From: Clavibacter sp.
GTDB lineage: Bacteria > Actinomycetota > Actinomycetes > Nanopelagicales > Nanopelagicaceae
Assembly (NCBI GenBank): GCA_003569145.1
Contig: BGOH01000004.1
Coordinates: 62,001 to 126,000, forward strand
Direction: 5' to 3'
DNA length: 64,000 bases
Under the pieces are notes generated by a model. That model searched no databases. It saw only the letters and a list, made by a program, of their open reading frames with translations, and was not told the DNA's origin. How positions within the stretch are numbered: the first letter of the stretch is position 1; every line of letters begins with the position of its first letter. This document shows positions 29,504-42,491 of the stretch, piece by piece. The position numbers and the translations under genes were made by a program.

Positions 29504-30037
29504 TTATGCCAGCGATACTGAAGTTATCTTCACCGCTTGAACTGGGCGATCTGCTCCACCAACTTTAACCTCTGATATTGCTTGAACAATCTTCTGACTT
29601 GCTTCATTCTTAACTTCACCGAAAATACTGTGTTTGCGATCTAACCAAGTAGTTGGTGCAACAGTTATAAAAAATTGTGAACCATTTGTTCCAGGACCAG
29701 CATTTGCCATCGCTAATAGATATGGTTTGTTAAAAGATAACTCAGGATGAAATTCGTCTGCAAATCTATAACCTGGTCCACCTGTTCCAGTTCCGAGTGG
29801 ATCTCCACCTTGAATCATGAAACCTTTAATTACTCGATGAAATACCGTGCCGTCATAAAGTGGCTGATTGGTTTTCTCGCCAGTATTTGGATTAACCCAC
29901 TCACGCATTCCTGCGGCTAGCTCAACAAAGTTTGCGACAGTTTTTGGTGCATGATTTGGAAATAGTTCAATAACAATGTCGCCCATTGAGGTATGAAGGG
30001 TCGCTTGAGTAATTGGCGGCATTGAATCATTAACCAT
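29504..30037 (-). CDS. Peptidyl-prolyl cis-trans isomerase, cyclophilin type
   Basis: [38 protein letters not shown]. Confidence 0.95.
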   Translation of the reverse strand: MVNDSMPPITQATLHTSMGDIVIELFPNHAPKTVANFVELAAGMREWVNPNTGEKTNQPLYDGTVFHRVIKGFMIQGGDPLGTGTGGPGYRFADEFHPELSFNKPYLLAMANAGPGTNGSQFFITVAPTTWLDRKHSIFGEVKNEASQKIVQAISEVKVGGADRPVQAVKITSVSLA

Positions 30038-30038
30038 G

Positions 30039-30111
30039 TGGAGACTAGGGGAATCGAACCCCTAACCCCCTGCTTGCAAAGCAGGTGCTCTACCAATTGA
30101 GCTAAGTCCCC
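30039..30111 (-). tRNA. tRNA-Ala (anticodon TGC)
   Basis: GGGGACTTAGCTCAATTGGTAGAGCACCTGCTTTGCAAGCAGG...; complete cloverleaf. Confidence 0.96.
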
Positions 30112-30141
30112 ATATCGCAGCAAAAAAGAGCGTTGATATGG

Positions 30142-30216
30142 TGGGCCTAAGTGGACTTGAACCACTGACCTCTTCCTTATCAGGGAAGCGCTCTAACCAG
30201 GCTGAGCTATAGGCCC
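30142..30216 (-). tRNA. tRNA-Ile (anticodon GAT)
   Basis: GGGCCTATAGCTCAGCCTGGTTAGAGCGCTTCCCTGATAAGGAAG...; complete cloverleaf. Confidence 0.96.
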
Positions 30217-30296
30217 GCAAAACGGGAAGCGCAAGGCTACCTGACCTGCGGGCGTGCGCAAAAATAGCACTTTTTTTCCGCTTATTTTTTCACTTT

Positions 30297-32764
30297 CTAA
30301 TCCTCGTCATTGACCTTAGCTAATGAGACTACAAAGGTGCCTTGATCAAGATTTACCAGGCGAACTCCGAGAGTATCGCGCCCAGTCTGGCGAACTTCTT
30401 TAACTGGGGTGCGCATAACTACGCCTCCTGAGGTAATAACTAAAATCTCATTACTTTCATTAACAATCAGTGCGCCAACTAAACCGCCTCGCGCGCCCTC
30501 ATCAACCTTGGCAGCTTTTACACCAATGCCGCCTCGGGATTGCAAACGATATTCGCTGATATCAGTTCGCTTTCCAAAACCACCATCTGTTGCTGTTAAT
30601 ACAAAACTCTTTTCATCGCCGCTTCTAATTGTTGCCATAGCAAGCAATTCATCACCACTTCTAAACTTCATTCCAATTACGCCAGTTGCAGATCTACCCA
30701 TAGAGCGTAGAGATTCATCATCGGCTGTGAATCGAAGTGACATTCCCTTCTTTGAAATTAAAAGTAGCTCATCTTTTGCAGTAATAGCAGAGGCAGCCAC
30801 AACTTCATCGCCATCTTTTAATGAAATTGCTATTAAACCGCCAGTTCTTGGTGAATCGTATTCACTAAGTGGGCTCTTTTTTACTATTCCGCCTTTTGTA
30901 GCAATCACTAAATAGGGAAGTGATGCGTAATCGTTGATTCCAATAACAGAGGCGATGGTTTCATTGGGCTTAAACGCTAATAGGTTTGCAACGTGTTGAC
31001 CTCTTGCATCACGACCAGCATCTGGAAGCTCATGGACTTTGGCTCTATAGACCCGGCCTTGATTTGTTAAAAAGAGGAGCCAGTCATGAGTTGATGCAGT
31101 AAAGAAATGTTCAACTATGTCATCTTGTTTTAAAGCTGCACCTTTTACACCTTTTCCACCGCGTCTTTGCGACCTATATAGATCGGCCTTAGTTCGCTTG
31201 GCATATCCGCCTCTAGTGATTGTGACAACTACATCTTGGTTAGGAATTAAGTCCTCAACTGATAAATCACTCTCGCCCGCAATGATTTGGGTACGCCTAT
31301 CATCGCCATATTTATCCGCAATTTCTTTAAGTTCTTCTTTGATTATCAATCTTTGAGCGGCAGGATCGTTAAGAATGATCTTCAACTCTTTAATTTCAGC
31401 CATTAAAGTTTCAAATTCATCAATAATCTTCTGGCGTTCAAGGGCTGCAAGGCGACGCAGCTGCATATCTAGAATTGCATTAGCTTGGAGTTCATCGACT
31501 TCAAGAAGCTTCATTAAACCTTCACGCGCTTGCTCTGATGTAGCGCTCGCTCTAATTAAGGCAATTACTGCATCTAGGGCATCTAAGGCTTTTAAGTAAC
31601 CACTTAAAATATGGGCGCGCTTCTCTTTTTCATTTAATCTAAATTTCGTCCGTCTGATAATTACTTCAACTTGATGAGTTATGTAATGGCGAACAAATTC
31701 ATCAAGGCGAAGAGTTCTTGGGACGTTATCAACCAAGGCCAACATGTTGGCTCCAAAAGAATCTTGGAGTTGGGTTTGCTTATATAGATTATTTAAGACA
31801 ATTTTAGGTGTGGCATCATTTCTCAAAACAATTACTAAACGTTGACCAAGGCGCTCATTTCCTTCATCTCTTACATCAGCAATTCCTTTGATTTTTCCAT
31901 CTTTTACTAGCTCAGCGATTTTCAGAGCAAGGTTGTCAGGATTTACTTGATATGGCAGCTCTGTTACTACTAGACAGGTTCGTTTGTTAATCTCTTCAAC
32001 TTCCACGACCGCACGCATCTGAATAGAGCCGCGACCCGTGCGATAAGCATCTTCAATTCCTTGGCGCCCAACAATGATTCCTCTAGTTGGAAAGTCAGGT
32101 CCTTTAACAATTCCAAGAAGAGCGCTTAGTGTCTCCTCATTAGATGCTTCTGGGTTATCAAGAGCCCATTGCACTGCTGCTGCGATTTCGCGCAGATTAT
32201 GTGGCGGGATATTGGTTGCCATTCCAACAGCGATACCAGCTGAGCCATTAACTAATAAATTTGGAAAGCGGGATGGAAGTACTAATGGCTCTTGGCTTCG
32301 TCCATCGTAATTGGCGATGAAATCAACAGTTTCTTCATCAATATCTCGCATGATCTCCATTGCAAGCGGGGCCATACGAGCTTCTGTGTAACGCATTGCG
32401 GCTGCTGGATCATTACCAGGAGAGCCAAAGTTTCCATTGCCGTCAACTAATGGATATCTAAGTGACCAATGTTGAGCTAAACGAACCAAAGTGTCATAGA
32501 TAGCGCCATCGCCATGTGGATGGTAATTACCCATAACATCACCGACGATGCGTGATGATTTGTAATAACCCTTATCTGGGCGATATCCCGCGTCATACAT
32601 CGCATATAAAACTCTGCGGTGTACTGGTTTTAACCCATCTCTGATATCAGGAAGTGCTCTTCCAACGATGACTGACATCGCATAATCAAGATAAGAACGA
32701 GCCATTTCCACTTGAAGGTCAACAGCTTCAATGCGATCTACTTTATTTTCGTCAAGATTTTCCA

Positions 32765-32765
<1 letters not shown>
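30297..32765 (-). CDS. gyrA: DNA gyrase subunit A
   Basis: 822 aa; [38 protein letters not shown]. Confidence 0.98.
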
Positions 32766-34795
<2,030 letters not shown>

Positions 34796-34899
34796 CTAGG
34801 TATTGGTAAATCCTAGTGGTAAATCAAATTAGAGATAGCCAAAAAAGGGCGTTATTGGTGGATTAGGCGCGTTTTTAGAAGGCAGTTGAGCCTCCAATA

Positions 34900-35349
34900 T
34901 CACCCAAAGGTATCCCTAGCCCCTTTTGCCCCTCGGATCGTTCTTAAGCCGCGCTTCCATGAAGGGGCGTGTGGACCCATGATCACTAGTTCATCAACTA
35001 AAGCCCCAGGAGAGCTTTTGCGGATTGTTTTCAAAAGCTCGCTCTGTATCAAACGAAGTTGAGTGCTCCAAGCAGTTGATGAGGTTTGAATCGTTAATTT
35101 TCCTTCAAATAAAGTAATTGGTGTGGCATGTTCTGCCACCTCACTACCAACAATTTGCGCCCAATCACTAAATAGATTTCCTTCTGCAATTCCTTGTCGC
35201 CATTCTCTGTTTTGTACTAATTCGTTTATAAGGTTTGAAATCTTTTCTGGTTCGCCAGTAGCGCTGCGTTCTTGTTCAACGATTTCTTTTTTCTTCTTAT
35301 AACCACTTCTATAAGAACGGTAAAGCTCTCTTGCAATATCACGTTTCAT
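34900..35349 (-). CDS. DUF721 domain protein (DciA-like)
   Basis: Position between recF and gyrB; WAQIVGSEVAEHATPITLFEGKLTIQTSSTAWSTQLRL. Confidence 0.88.
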   Translation of the reverse strand: MKRDIARELYRSYRSGYKKKKEIVEQERSATGEPEKISNLINELVQNREWRQGIAEGNLFSDWAQIVGSEVAEHATPITLFEGKLTIQTSSTAWSTQLRLIQSELLKTIRKSSPGALVDELVIMGPHAPSWKRGLRTIRGAKGARDTFG

Positions 35350-36433
35350 AAAGCTACTACCTTACCTAGCTCTACTTTAAATTTAGCGCCTTTAATTGCT
35401 TTAGGTAGATCATTTTCAACAGCAACTGTAATAAATGTCTGTTCTGCGCTATCTGCAATCTCTAATAGTTTCTCTCGTCGACCTTCATCAAGTTCAGAAA
35501 AGACATCATCTAATATAAGTATTGGCTTTGCTCCCTCATTAATAAAGAGTTGATAGCTTGCTAAACGAAGAGCTAGAGCAATTGACCAAGACTCGCCATG
35601 GCTGGCATAACCTTTAACTGGGTGCTCACCTAGGTTTAGAAGGAGGTCATCGCGGTGTGGCCCAACTAATGAAATTCCGCGCTCTAGTTCTTGTGTCCTG
35701 ACCTCGCCTACTACTTTTAATATTAAATCTCTATTTACTTCTTTATCTGTGGTGGGATTAGGAATACTTGATTTATAGCCTAATTGGGCCAGTTTTTTAC
35801 TTGATAGATTTTTGTATGCGAGTTGAAATAGTGGTTCTATTTCATTAATTAATTTAATTCGACCAGCAATTAACTCTCCTCCAAAGGTTGCTAGATGCTC
35901 GCTCCAGGAGCGAAGTGATGACTCGGGGGCTCGACTTTTTAGTAGTGAATTGCGTTGTTTTAAAGCTCTTTCATAATCACTTATTACACCAGCAAGGCGA
36001 GGGCTTTTTGAATGAGTAGTTGATCTAGAAAAGACCTTCGCTCACTCGGATCGCCGCGAACTAAATCTAGATCCTCTGGTGAGAAACAAACGCTTTTTAC
36101 TAAACCTAATAACTCTTTCTGACTTCTTACTGGATTTTGATTTACTTTGGCACGGTTTGCTTTTCCGTTGTTTATCTCTAACTCAACAAGGGTGGTTCTT
36201 TCTTCTGATTCAACTTTTGCTCGGATGTAGGCGCGCTCGCTACCTAATTTAATAAGAGGTTGATCGCTAGATATTCGATGTGATGAAAGTAGGGCTAAAT
36301 ACATTAAAGCTTCAATAATGTTGGTTTTGCCCTCGCCATTTTCACCTATAAAGATGTTTTGCCCCGCTTTTAAAGAAAGCTCTAAGTTTTCATAGGAGCG
36401 AAAATCTTTTAGAGATAGATGGGAAACAAACAT
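35346..36433 (-). pseudogene. recF: DNA replication/repair protein RecF, apparent 1-nt deletion
   Basis: HLSLKDFRSYENLEL, GENGEGKTNIIEAL; downstream frame SPRLAGVISDYERALKQRN...LILDDVFSELDEGRR; frame change in A5 tract near 36005. Confidence 0.92.
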
Positions 36434-36449
36434 TTTTTGCGCTTGTTAA

Positions 36450-37577
36450 TTAAGAGGCGTAGCGCATAGGCATGAGCAGATAGCGGTAAGAGCTATCTAT
36501 CTCGCCATCTACTTTATTTTTGCCTGATAGAACCGCCGGTTTATTAGAGCCAGTAAATGCAATATTTACATAGGTTGTTCCAAGGGCATTTAAACCATCA
36601 GCTAGAAATGTTGGGTTAAAAGCAATATCTATCGCCTCTCCTGTGTAGGAGATCTGAAGTTCTTCAGTAGCTGTTGCTTCATCTCCTGCGCCTGCTTCGA
36701 GGTGAAGTGAGTTATTTGAAAACTTTAAACGTAGAGGTACGGTTTTGTCGGTTACTAAAGCTACTCGGCGAACAGAGTCTAAAAGTGTCGCTACTTCAAT
36801 TACTGCAGTTGCAATACTTTCACTAGGAAGTAGGTGGCGGTAGGGAGGGAAGGCGCCATCTAACTGCCTTGAAGTCATTGATTTTTGCTCAGTTGTGAAG
36901 CCAATTAAGCGCTCATTAGAGGTGTTGGGGGCTACTGAGAATGAAATGTTTTTACTAGATGAAATTGTTTTAGCCGCATCTGCCAGCGTTCTCGCCCTAA
37001 GTAGGGCTGTTGTTGTTTCCTCTGGATTGTTCGGGCTCCAATTAATTTCTCTAACCGCCAAGCGATACCGATCGGTTGCAGCAAAGGTAATAACTTCTTT
37101 GTTTATATCAACATGAATTCCGGTTAAGGTCGGCAGTGAGTCATCTCGCCCTGCTGCTACTGCTACTTGATTAACAGCGGTTGCAAACAAATCGCTAGCA
37201 ATACTTCCTGAAGTGTCGGGCATTACTGGAAGGTTTGGATATTCATTTATTGGAAGGGTTGGAAGGGTGAATTTGGCGGCTCCTGCTGTAACTAATACTC
37301 GGCTTCCGTCTAGATTAAATGAAACCGGTTTGTTTGGTAGCGCTCTGGAAATTTCTGCCAATAACCTTCCTGGAACCAATACTCTTCCTTTTTCTTTTAT
37401 CTCTGCAGCGAAAGAAGATTTAGCTGAGGTTTCTAAGTCTGAAGCACTTAGCGTGATATCGCTTCCTGCTTCGATCACAATCCCTAGAAGCGCAGTCATT
37501 ATCGGCCGGGTTGAAAGGCTTCTTGAAACCCAATTAACGCTATCGGTTAAAACTGCGCTATCTACTGTGAATTTCAT
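36450..37577 (-). CDS. dnaN: DNA polymerase III subunit beta
   Basis: 375 aa; sliding-clamp sequence, C-terminal YLLMPMR. Confidence 0.96.
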   Translation of the reverse strand: MKFTVDSAVLTDSVNWVSRSLSTRPIMTALLGIVIEAGSDITLSASDLETSAKSSFAAEIKEKGRVLVPGRLLAEISRALPNKPVSFNLDGSRVLVTAGAAKFTLPTLPINEYPNLPVMPDTSGSIASDLFATAVNQVAVAAGRDDSLPTLTGIHVDINKEVITFAATDRYRLAVREINWSPNNPEETTTALLRARTLADAAKTISSSKNISFSVAPNTSNERLIGFTTEQKSMTSRQLDGAFPPYRHLLPSESIATAVIEVATLLDSVRRVALVTDKTVPLRLKFSNNSLHLEAGAGDEATATEELQISYTGEAIDIAFNPTFLADGLNALGTTYVNIAFTGSNKPAVLSGKNKVDGEIDSSYRYLLMPMRYAS

Positions 37578-37851
37578 AATCTTCAGCCTAACTCTTTCGT
37601 CTTTAATTTAGATAGTTGGTTTAATTGAAAGCTTGTTACAAAGAGCAGTTCTCTCATATGAGTTTTCTTATCTATAAAGTTAGTAGTAGTAACCAAACGG
37701 TTTAACTGTGGAAAAGAAACAAAAGCCCTGTTCAAGGCCGCTTTACCCTTCATTTAAACCACCTCTTCTCTGTGTAAAAACTGTGCGTAACTCTTAAAAC
37801 AAACCATTTGGAAAAATCAGGCCTTTTCAAGCCCCAACCTTTACCAACAGG

Positions 37852-37870
37852 TTATCCACACATATCCACA
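37852..37870 (+). promoter_or_regulatory. DnaA boxes between dnaA and dnaN (TTATCCACA, ATATCCACA)
   Basis: Exact consensus at 37852-37860 and one-mismatch at 37862-37870. Confidence 0.75.
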
Positions 37871-37900
37871 GGTTATCCCCAACCTCTGATATTTCAGAGA

Positions 37901-39330
37901 TTAGGCCTTGGCCTGCAGTTTTATCCGGTTTGTTAGTTCGGAAACCTGGTTAAAAATCGACCTACGCTCAGCCATCAAGTGGCGGACTTTTCGATCTGCG
38001 TGCATAACAGTTGTGTGGTCGCGGCCGCCAAAAGTCTGACCGATTTTAGGAAGTGATAACTCAGTCATCTCTCGGCAGAGATACATAGCAATTTGGCGGG
38101 CGTTTACTAAAACCCTAGAGCGAGAAGTTCCACAGAGATCATCTAAAGTCAGACTGAAATAGGCAGCGGTCTGAGCCATAATCAAACTAGCGGTGATTTC
38201 AGGTGTTGAGTCATCTGGAATTAAATCCTTTAGAACTATCTCAGCTAAATTCATATCAACCAACTGGCGATTTAAAGAAGCAAAAGCAGTAACACGAATT
38301 AACGCTCCCTCTAACTCACGAATATTTGTAGAAATTTTCGAAGCGATGTATTCCAAAACATCATCTGGGGCATTTAATTTATCTTGCGCGGCTTTCTTTC
38401 TTAAAATAGCGATACGAGTCTCAAGCTCTGGCGGTTGAATATCAGTTATTAAACCCCACTCAAATCTAGAGCGTAGACGATCTTCCAAGTGGTTAATTGT
38501 TTTGGCGGGCGATCACTTGAGATAACAATCTGTTTATTAGCGTTATATAAAGTATTGAAAGTATGGAAGAACTCTTCTTGGGTTCTCTCTTTATTTTCTA
38601 AAAATTGAATGTCGTCAACAAGTAGAACATCAAGATCGCGGTAACGACGCTGAAAATTAGAGGATTTATCGTCGCGAATTGAGTTAATAAAGTCATTTGT
38701 AAATTCTTCAGATGAGACATAACGAACCCGAACCCCGCCATATAACTCTTTGGCATAAGCCCCAATTGCATGTAATAAATGGGTTTTTCCAAGACCTGAC
38801 TCACCATAAATAAAGAGTGGGTTATAAGCCTTCGCAGGAGCTTCAGCGACAGCAACAGCCGCGGCGTGGGCAAAGCGATTAGATGCGCCAATAACAAAAG
38901 TTTCAAAAATATATCTAGGGTTTAGCTGGGTTTGATCAGAACTTTTACTCTGCACTTCTTGGCGGCCAGTTCCTGCCCTCGGGGATTCAACTTCAGTATC
39001 TATCTCTTCAACCACAGATAGGTCGGCATCTAAAGATTCATCAACAGTAACTGCGATATTTATTTTCTCGCCCATCTTGGCAGATAGCGCATCGTTTAAT
39101 AGAACTTTTAAGCGGCTCTCTAAAACATCCTTTGCGAAAACATTAGGGGCGGCAAGAAGGAGATTTGATCCCCCATCGCTCTTTAATAAACCTAGAGGTT
39201 TAGTGAGGGTAAGAAATGCTCGGTTTTGAGGAGATTCTTTAGCAACAGAATCAACAATTCCCTTCCAAAGCTCTAAAAGGTCAGCCTCGATTTCCTTGGC
39301 TTCAAGGGCTCCAGGTTCAGCAATTGACAT
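37901..39330 (-). pseudogene. dnaA: Chromosomal replication initiator DnaA, apparent 1-nt deletion
   Basis: [33 protein letters not shown] | [25 protein letters not shown]; frame change near 38487. Confidence 0.97.
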
Positions 39331-39674
39331 AACCCCTCATCTCACTAGTTATCCACAAAGTTATCCACAGGCTGTGGTCTATACTTCGACTTTAGGCTTA
39401 ATCTCTGGGGAAAAGAGCTCAAAAACCTTCGCGCCTGTGGATAGAGGCGGAAAGTATGCCTTTATCCCAATAAAAGCAAGTGGTTATCCACAAAATCTTC
39501 CCAAAGGCCCTAAATGCCCTAAAAGATATCCCCAGTTTTCCAAATCGGCAGGTCAACAGATACCGTTGCCCCCTGCTCTTGTGGCCCCCAATCGCAGCTA
39601 CGCGATTACCTCAAGACCTGATCAATCCCGACAGCTTCCATTAAAAGCTGTTTTTAAAGGAGTGAGAGAAGAAG
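39331..39674. other. oriC: Candidate replication origin (oriC) between dnaA and rpmH
   Basis: DnaA boxes TTATCCACA at 39349-39357, 39361-39369, 39484-39492 and reverse-strand TGTGGATAG at 39435-39443; divergence of gene orientation. Confidence 0.8.
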
Positions 39675-39809
39675 ATGAAGCGTACTTTCCAGCCGAATAA
39701 TCGTCGGCGCGCGAAGAAGCATGGTTTTCGCGCTCGTATGGCAACTCGTGGTGGACGCGCAGTTCTCTCTGCCCGTCGCGCTAAGGGTCGCGCTCGTATA
39801 TCCGCCTAA
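39675..39809 (+). CDS. rpmH: 50S ribosomal protein L34
   Basis: [44 protein letters not shown]. Confidence 0.97.
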   Translation: MKRTFQPNNRRRAKKHGFRARMATRGGRAVLSARRAKGRARISA

Positions 39810-39824
39810 GCTGTAATAACCGGC

Positions 39825-40157
39825 GTGCTAGCAGCCATTAATCGCCTAACTTCTCGCGAAGACTTCGCGCGAGTTACTCGTTCTCCAATTCGTTCAACAA
39901 CAAAGAGCCTTGTTGGTTATTTAAGTAAAGAACCAAATCTCTTATCTCCAAAAATTGGTTTTGTTGTTTCAAGAGCGATCGGTGGCTCAGTAATTCGCCA
40001 TAGAGTTACAAGGCAGCTAAGACATGCTTCAAAAAGCAGTCTTCATATTCTTCCCCCACAATCCATGGTGGTAATTAGAGCAACCAAACCTGAGCAGAAT
40101 GTTCATAATGAGATTCCAAGATTATTTACCGCGTTAAATGAAAAGGCGGGAAGATGA
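39825..40157 (+). CDS. rnpA: Ribonuclease P protein component
   Basis: NRLTSREDFARV...GFVVSRAIGGSVIRHRVTRQLRHA; follows rpmH. Confidence 0.93.
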   Translation: MLAAINRLTSREDFARVTRSPIRSTTKSLVGYLSKEPNLLSPKIGFVVSRAIGGSVIRHRVTRQLRHASKSSLHILPPQSMVVIRATKPEQNVHNEIPRLFTALNEKAGR

Positions 40158-40444
40158 TCAATAAATTACTGGACTTACTTATGCTTCCATTTATTTTAAT
40201 AATTAAAATTTGGCAGAAATTTATAGCTCCAGGACTTGCGCCAAGGTGTAAGTATTATCCTTCTTGCTCTCAATACACATTTGAATCAATAAAAAACTTT
40301 CACATTTTTGGTCTAGCACTTGGCGTATGGAGAGTTATTAGATGTAACCCACTAAGCCACGGCGGGGTGGATTACCCACCAAAAACGCTGAAAATTGGCC
40401 CTTTTTTACTATCAAATAAAGAGACAGAAAGCATGGTGAGCTAA
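40154..40444 (+). CDS. yidD: Membrane protein insertion efficiency factor YidD
   Basis: IKIWQKFIAPGLAPRCKYYPSCSQYTFESI; NPLSHGGVDYPP. Confidence 0.95.
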   Translation: MINKLLDLLMLPFILIIKIWQKFIAPGLAPRCKYYPSCSQYTFESIKNFHIFGLALGVWRVIRCNPLSHGGVDYPPKTLKIGPFLLSNKETESMVS

Positions 40445-41358
40445 ATGGGCATTTTAGATCCGCTTTATTGGGTTGTTTCTGGGGTTATGGTGGCAATCCA
40501 TAGCGCATTGTCGCCGGTATTTGGTGGAGCAAGTGGAGTCACATGGACTCTCTCTATTATGGGACTTGTAGTTCTAATTAGAATTATTTTAATTCCCCTC
40601 TTTGTAAAACAAATCAAATCTCAACGAGCTCTTACTGCCCTAGCCCCTGAGATGAAGAAGATTCAACAGAAATATAAAGATGATCGCCAGAAGCAATCAG
40701 AAGAGTTAATGAAGTTATATAAGACCCATAAGACAAATCCAATGGCTTCATGCTTTCCAATTCTTGCCCAAGCCCCAATATTCTTTGCGCTCTTTACAGT
40801 GCTTAATGGAATTGGAAAGAACCCACCACAAGCTCGTGGGTTTTAACTAGCGAAATTGCAGCTCAGATGGCAAAAGCGGAATTCTTTGGCGCTCCGATCT
40901 CACAGACATTTCTTGGCTCATCTAATACAACAGTAAAGATAGTGACAGTATTTCTAATATTTCTAATGTCGTTAACAACATTTACTACTCAACGTCAGTT
41001 AATGGTTAAAGGAATGCCAAAGCTAGATTCCTCAAACAATATGATGTTGCAGCAGCAGAAAATAATGCTTTATTTATTCCCTATTATCTTTGCTGTCTCA
41101 GGAGTTAATTTTCCAATCGGAGTTTTGATTTACTGGTCCACAACAAATTTCTGGACCTGGGGTCAGCAGTTCTATGTGATTAAGAGAAATCCAACTCCAG
41201 GATCACCCGCCTGGGAGGAGCTCCAAGCAAAGAAAGCGAAAAAGTCAGGCCAGGAGCCAGAGGCTGAAAACAATGGCGGAGGAGTTGCCATAGAGGAGCC
41301 AAAACCAACAGGGCAGAGGGAACAACCAAAGAAGAAAAAGAAGAAAAGGCGCAAATAG
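40445..41358 (+). pseudogene. yidC: Membrane protein insertase YidC, apparent 1-nt deletion
   Basis: [41 protein letters not shown]; frame changes at GGGTTTTAACTAGC (40838-40848). Confidence 0.95.
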
Positions 41359-41400
41359 CATTAAAAGCCTCAAAACGGGGCAAAATACTAAGGAGAAGAT

Positions 41401-41877
41401 ATGAGCGAAGAAAAGACTGTAGTGACAAGCCTTGAAGAAGAGGGCGATATCGCTGCTGACTACCTAGAAGGCTTACTTGATATCGCAGATCTAGATGGCG
41501 ACATCGAAATTAGCGTTGAAAATGAGCGAGCAGCGCTAGTTATTGAAGGCGGCGACCTTGCCCACCTGGTGGGTGGGGATGGGGAGGTATTAGATGCTCT
41601 TCAAGAGCTCACTCGCCTAGCTGTTCAAACCGCAACAGGTGAACGCTCTCGATTAATGCTAGATATCGATGGGTTTCGAGCAGATAAAAAGAGCGCGCTT
41701 GCAAAGCTTGCTGAAGAGACAGCAGATGAGGTTAAATCAAAGGGCAAGCCGATAAAGCTCGCCCCAATGAATGCTTTTGAGCGGAAAGTCATCCATGACA
41801 CCATTCAGAAAATTGGCCTAACTAGCGAATCTGAAGGCGAAGACCCAGATCGCTGCGTTGTGGTGATGCCAGCCTGA
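41401..41877 (+). CDS. Jag/KhpB-like single-stranded nucleic acid binding R3H protein
   Basis: GDGEVLDALQELTRLAV (KH), LAPMNAFERKVIHDTI (R3H). Confidence 0.92.
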   Translation: MSEEKTVVTSLEEEGDIAADYLEGLLDIADLDGDIEISVENERAALVIEGGDLAHLVGGDGEVLDALQELTRLAVQTATGERSRLMLDIDGFRADKKSALAKLAEETADEVKSKGKPIKLAPMNAFERKVIHDTIQKIGLTSESEGEDPDRCVVVMPA

Positions 41878-42482
41878 TTGATTCACGTGAAACTAGGGCT
41901 AAACGCTACTTTCCAGATAAGCCTGAAGAGGCCCTAGCTTTCGAAAAGCTCCTAGCGACTACCGCTATTGAGCGAGGCCTAATCGGCCCAGCCGAAGGGG
42001 AGCGGATCTGGCAACGCCATATTGAAAACTGCCTTCCGGTAGTAACCCTGCTTCCGATGAGCGGGGCAAAGGTGGCAGATATTGGCTCGGGCGCTGGCCT
42101 ACCTGGAATTGTGGTCGCTCTAGCTCGCCCTGAGCTCAAAGTGAGCCTAATTGAACCCCTTCAAAGAAGGGTTGAATTTCTATATGAAGTAATAGAGGCC
42201 CTAAAACTAGAAAACGTCGAGGTTATTAGAGCTAAGGCCGAATCAGTAAAAGGCAGCTATAACTTCGTTTTAGCAAGAGCGGTTGCCCCCCTTCCTCGTC
42301 TAATCGAGAGCACCTGGCACTTAATTGCGCCAGGGGGATCTCTTCTTGCCATCAAAGGCGAGTCTGCAGCTCAAGAGATGGCCACAACTAACCTCAAAAA
42401 GTTCAAATCCCATCAATTACACGAGATAAATCTTGATGACTTGCCGACTGGACGCATCATTGAGGCGGTTAAGGCTGGTTAA
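41874..42482 (+). CDS. rsmG: 16S rRNA (guanine-N7) methyltransferase RsmG, apparent CTG start
   Basis: In-frame upstream of the ORF-track start: (L)IDSRETRAKRYFPDKPEEALAFEKLLATTAIERGLIGPAEGERIWQRHIENCLPVVTLLP; VADIGSGAGLPGIVVAL. Confidence 0.85.
   Translation: MIDSRETRAKRYFPDKPEEALAFEKLLATTAIERGLIGPAEGERIWQRHIENCLPVVTLLPMSGAKVADIGSGAGLPGIVVALARPELKVSLIEPLQRRVEFLYEVIEALKLENVEVIRAKAESVKGSYNFVLARAVAPLPRLIESTWHLIAPGGSLLAIKGESAAQEMATTNLKKFKSHQLHEINLDDLPTGRIIEAVKAG
41879..41894. promoter_or_regulatory. parS: parS-like site TGATTCACGTGAAACT
   Basis: Near match to bacterial parS consensus TGTTTCACGTGAAACA; adjacent to parAB. Confidence 0.8.
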
Positions 42483-42491
42483 CTAGGTCGC

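Noticed and set aside
30409-30915. Long + strand ORF (168 aa) opposite gyrA
   Set aside because: Antisense shadow of the gyrA reading frame; Ser/Pro-rich translation with no independent start signal.
38598-38906. Alternative-frame ORF inside dnaA
   Set aside because: Same-strand out-of-frame ORF of hydrophobic composition caused by overlap; no support beyond length.
37901-39330. Split dnaA as a genuine two-gene or programmed-frameshift initiator
   Set aside because: The junction lacks a recognisable slippery heptamer plus structure, and the same one-base deletion signature recurs in many unrelated genes, so sequencing error is more likely.
41331-41354. A-rich tract at the yidC end (aagaagaaaaagaagaaaagg)
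   Set aside because: Encodes the usual Lys/Arg-rich cytoplasmic tail of YidC, not a regulatory repeat.
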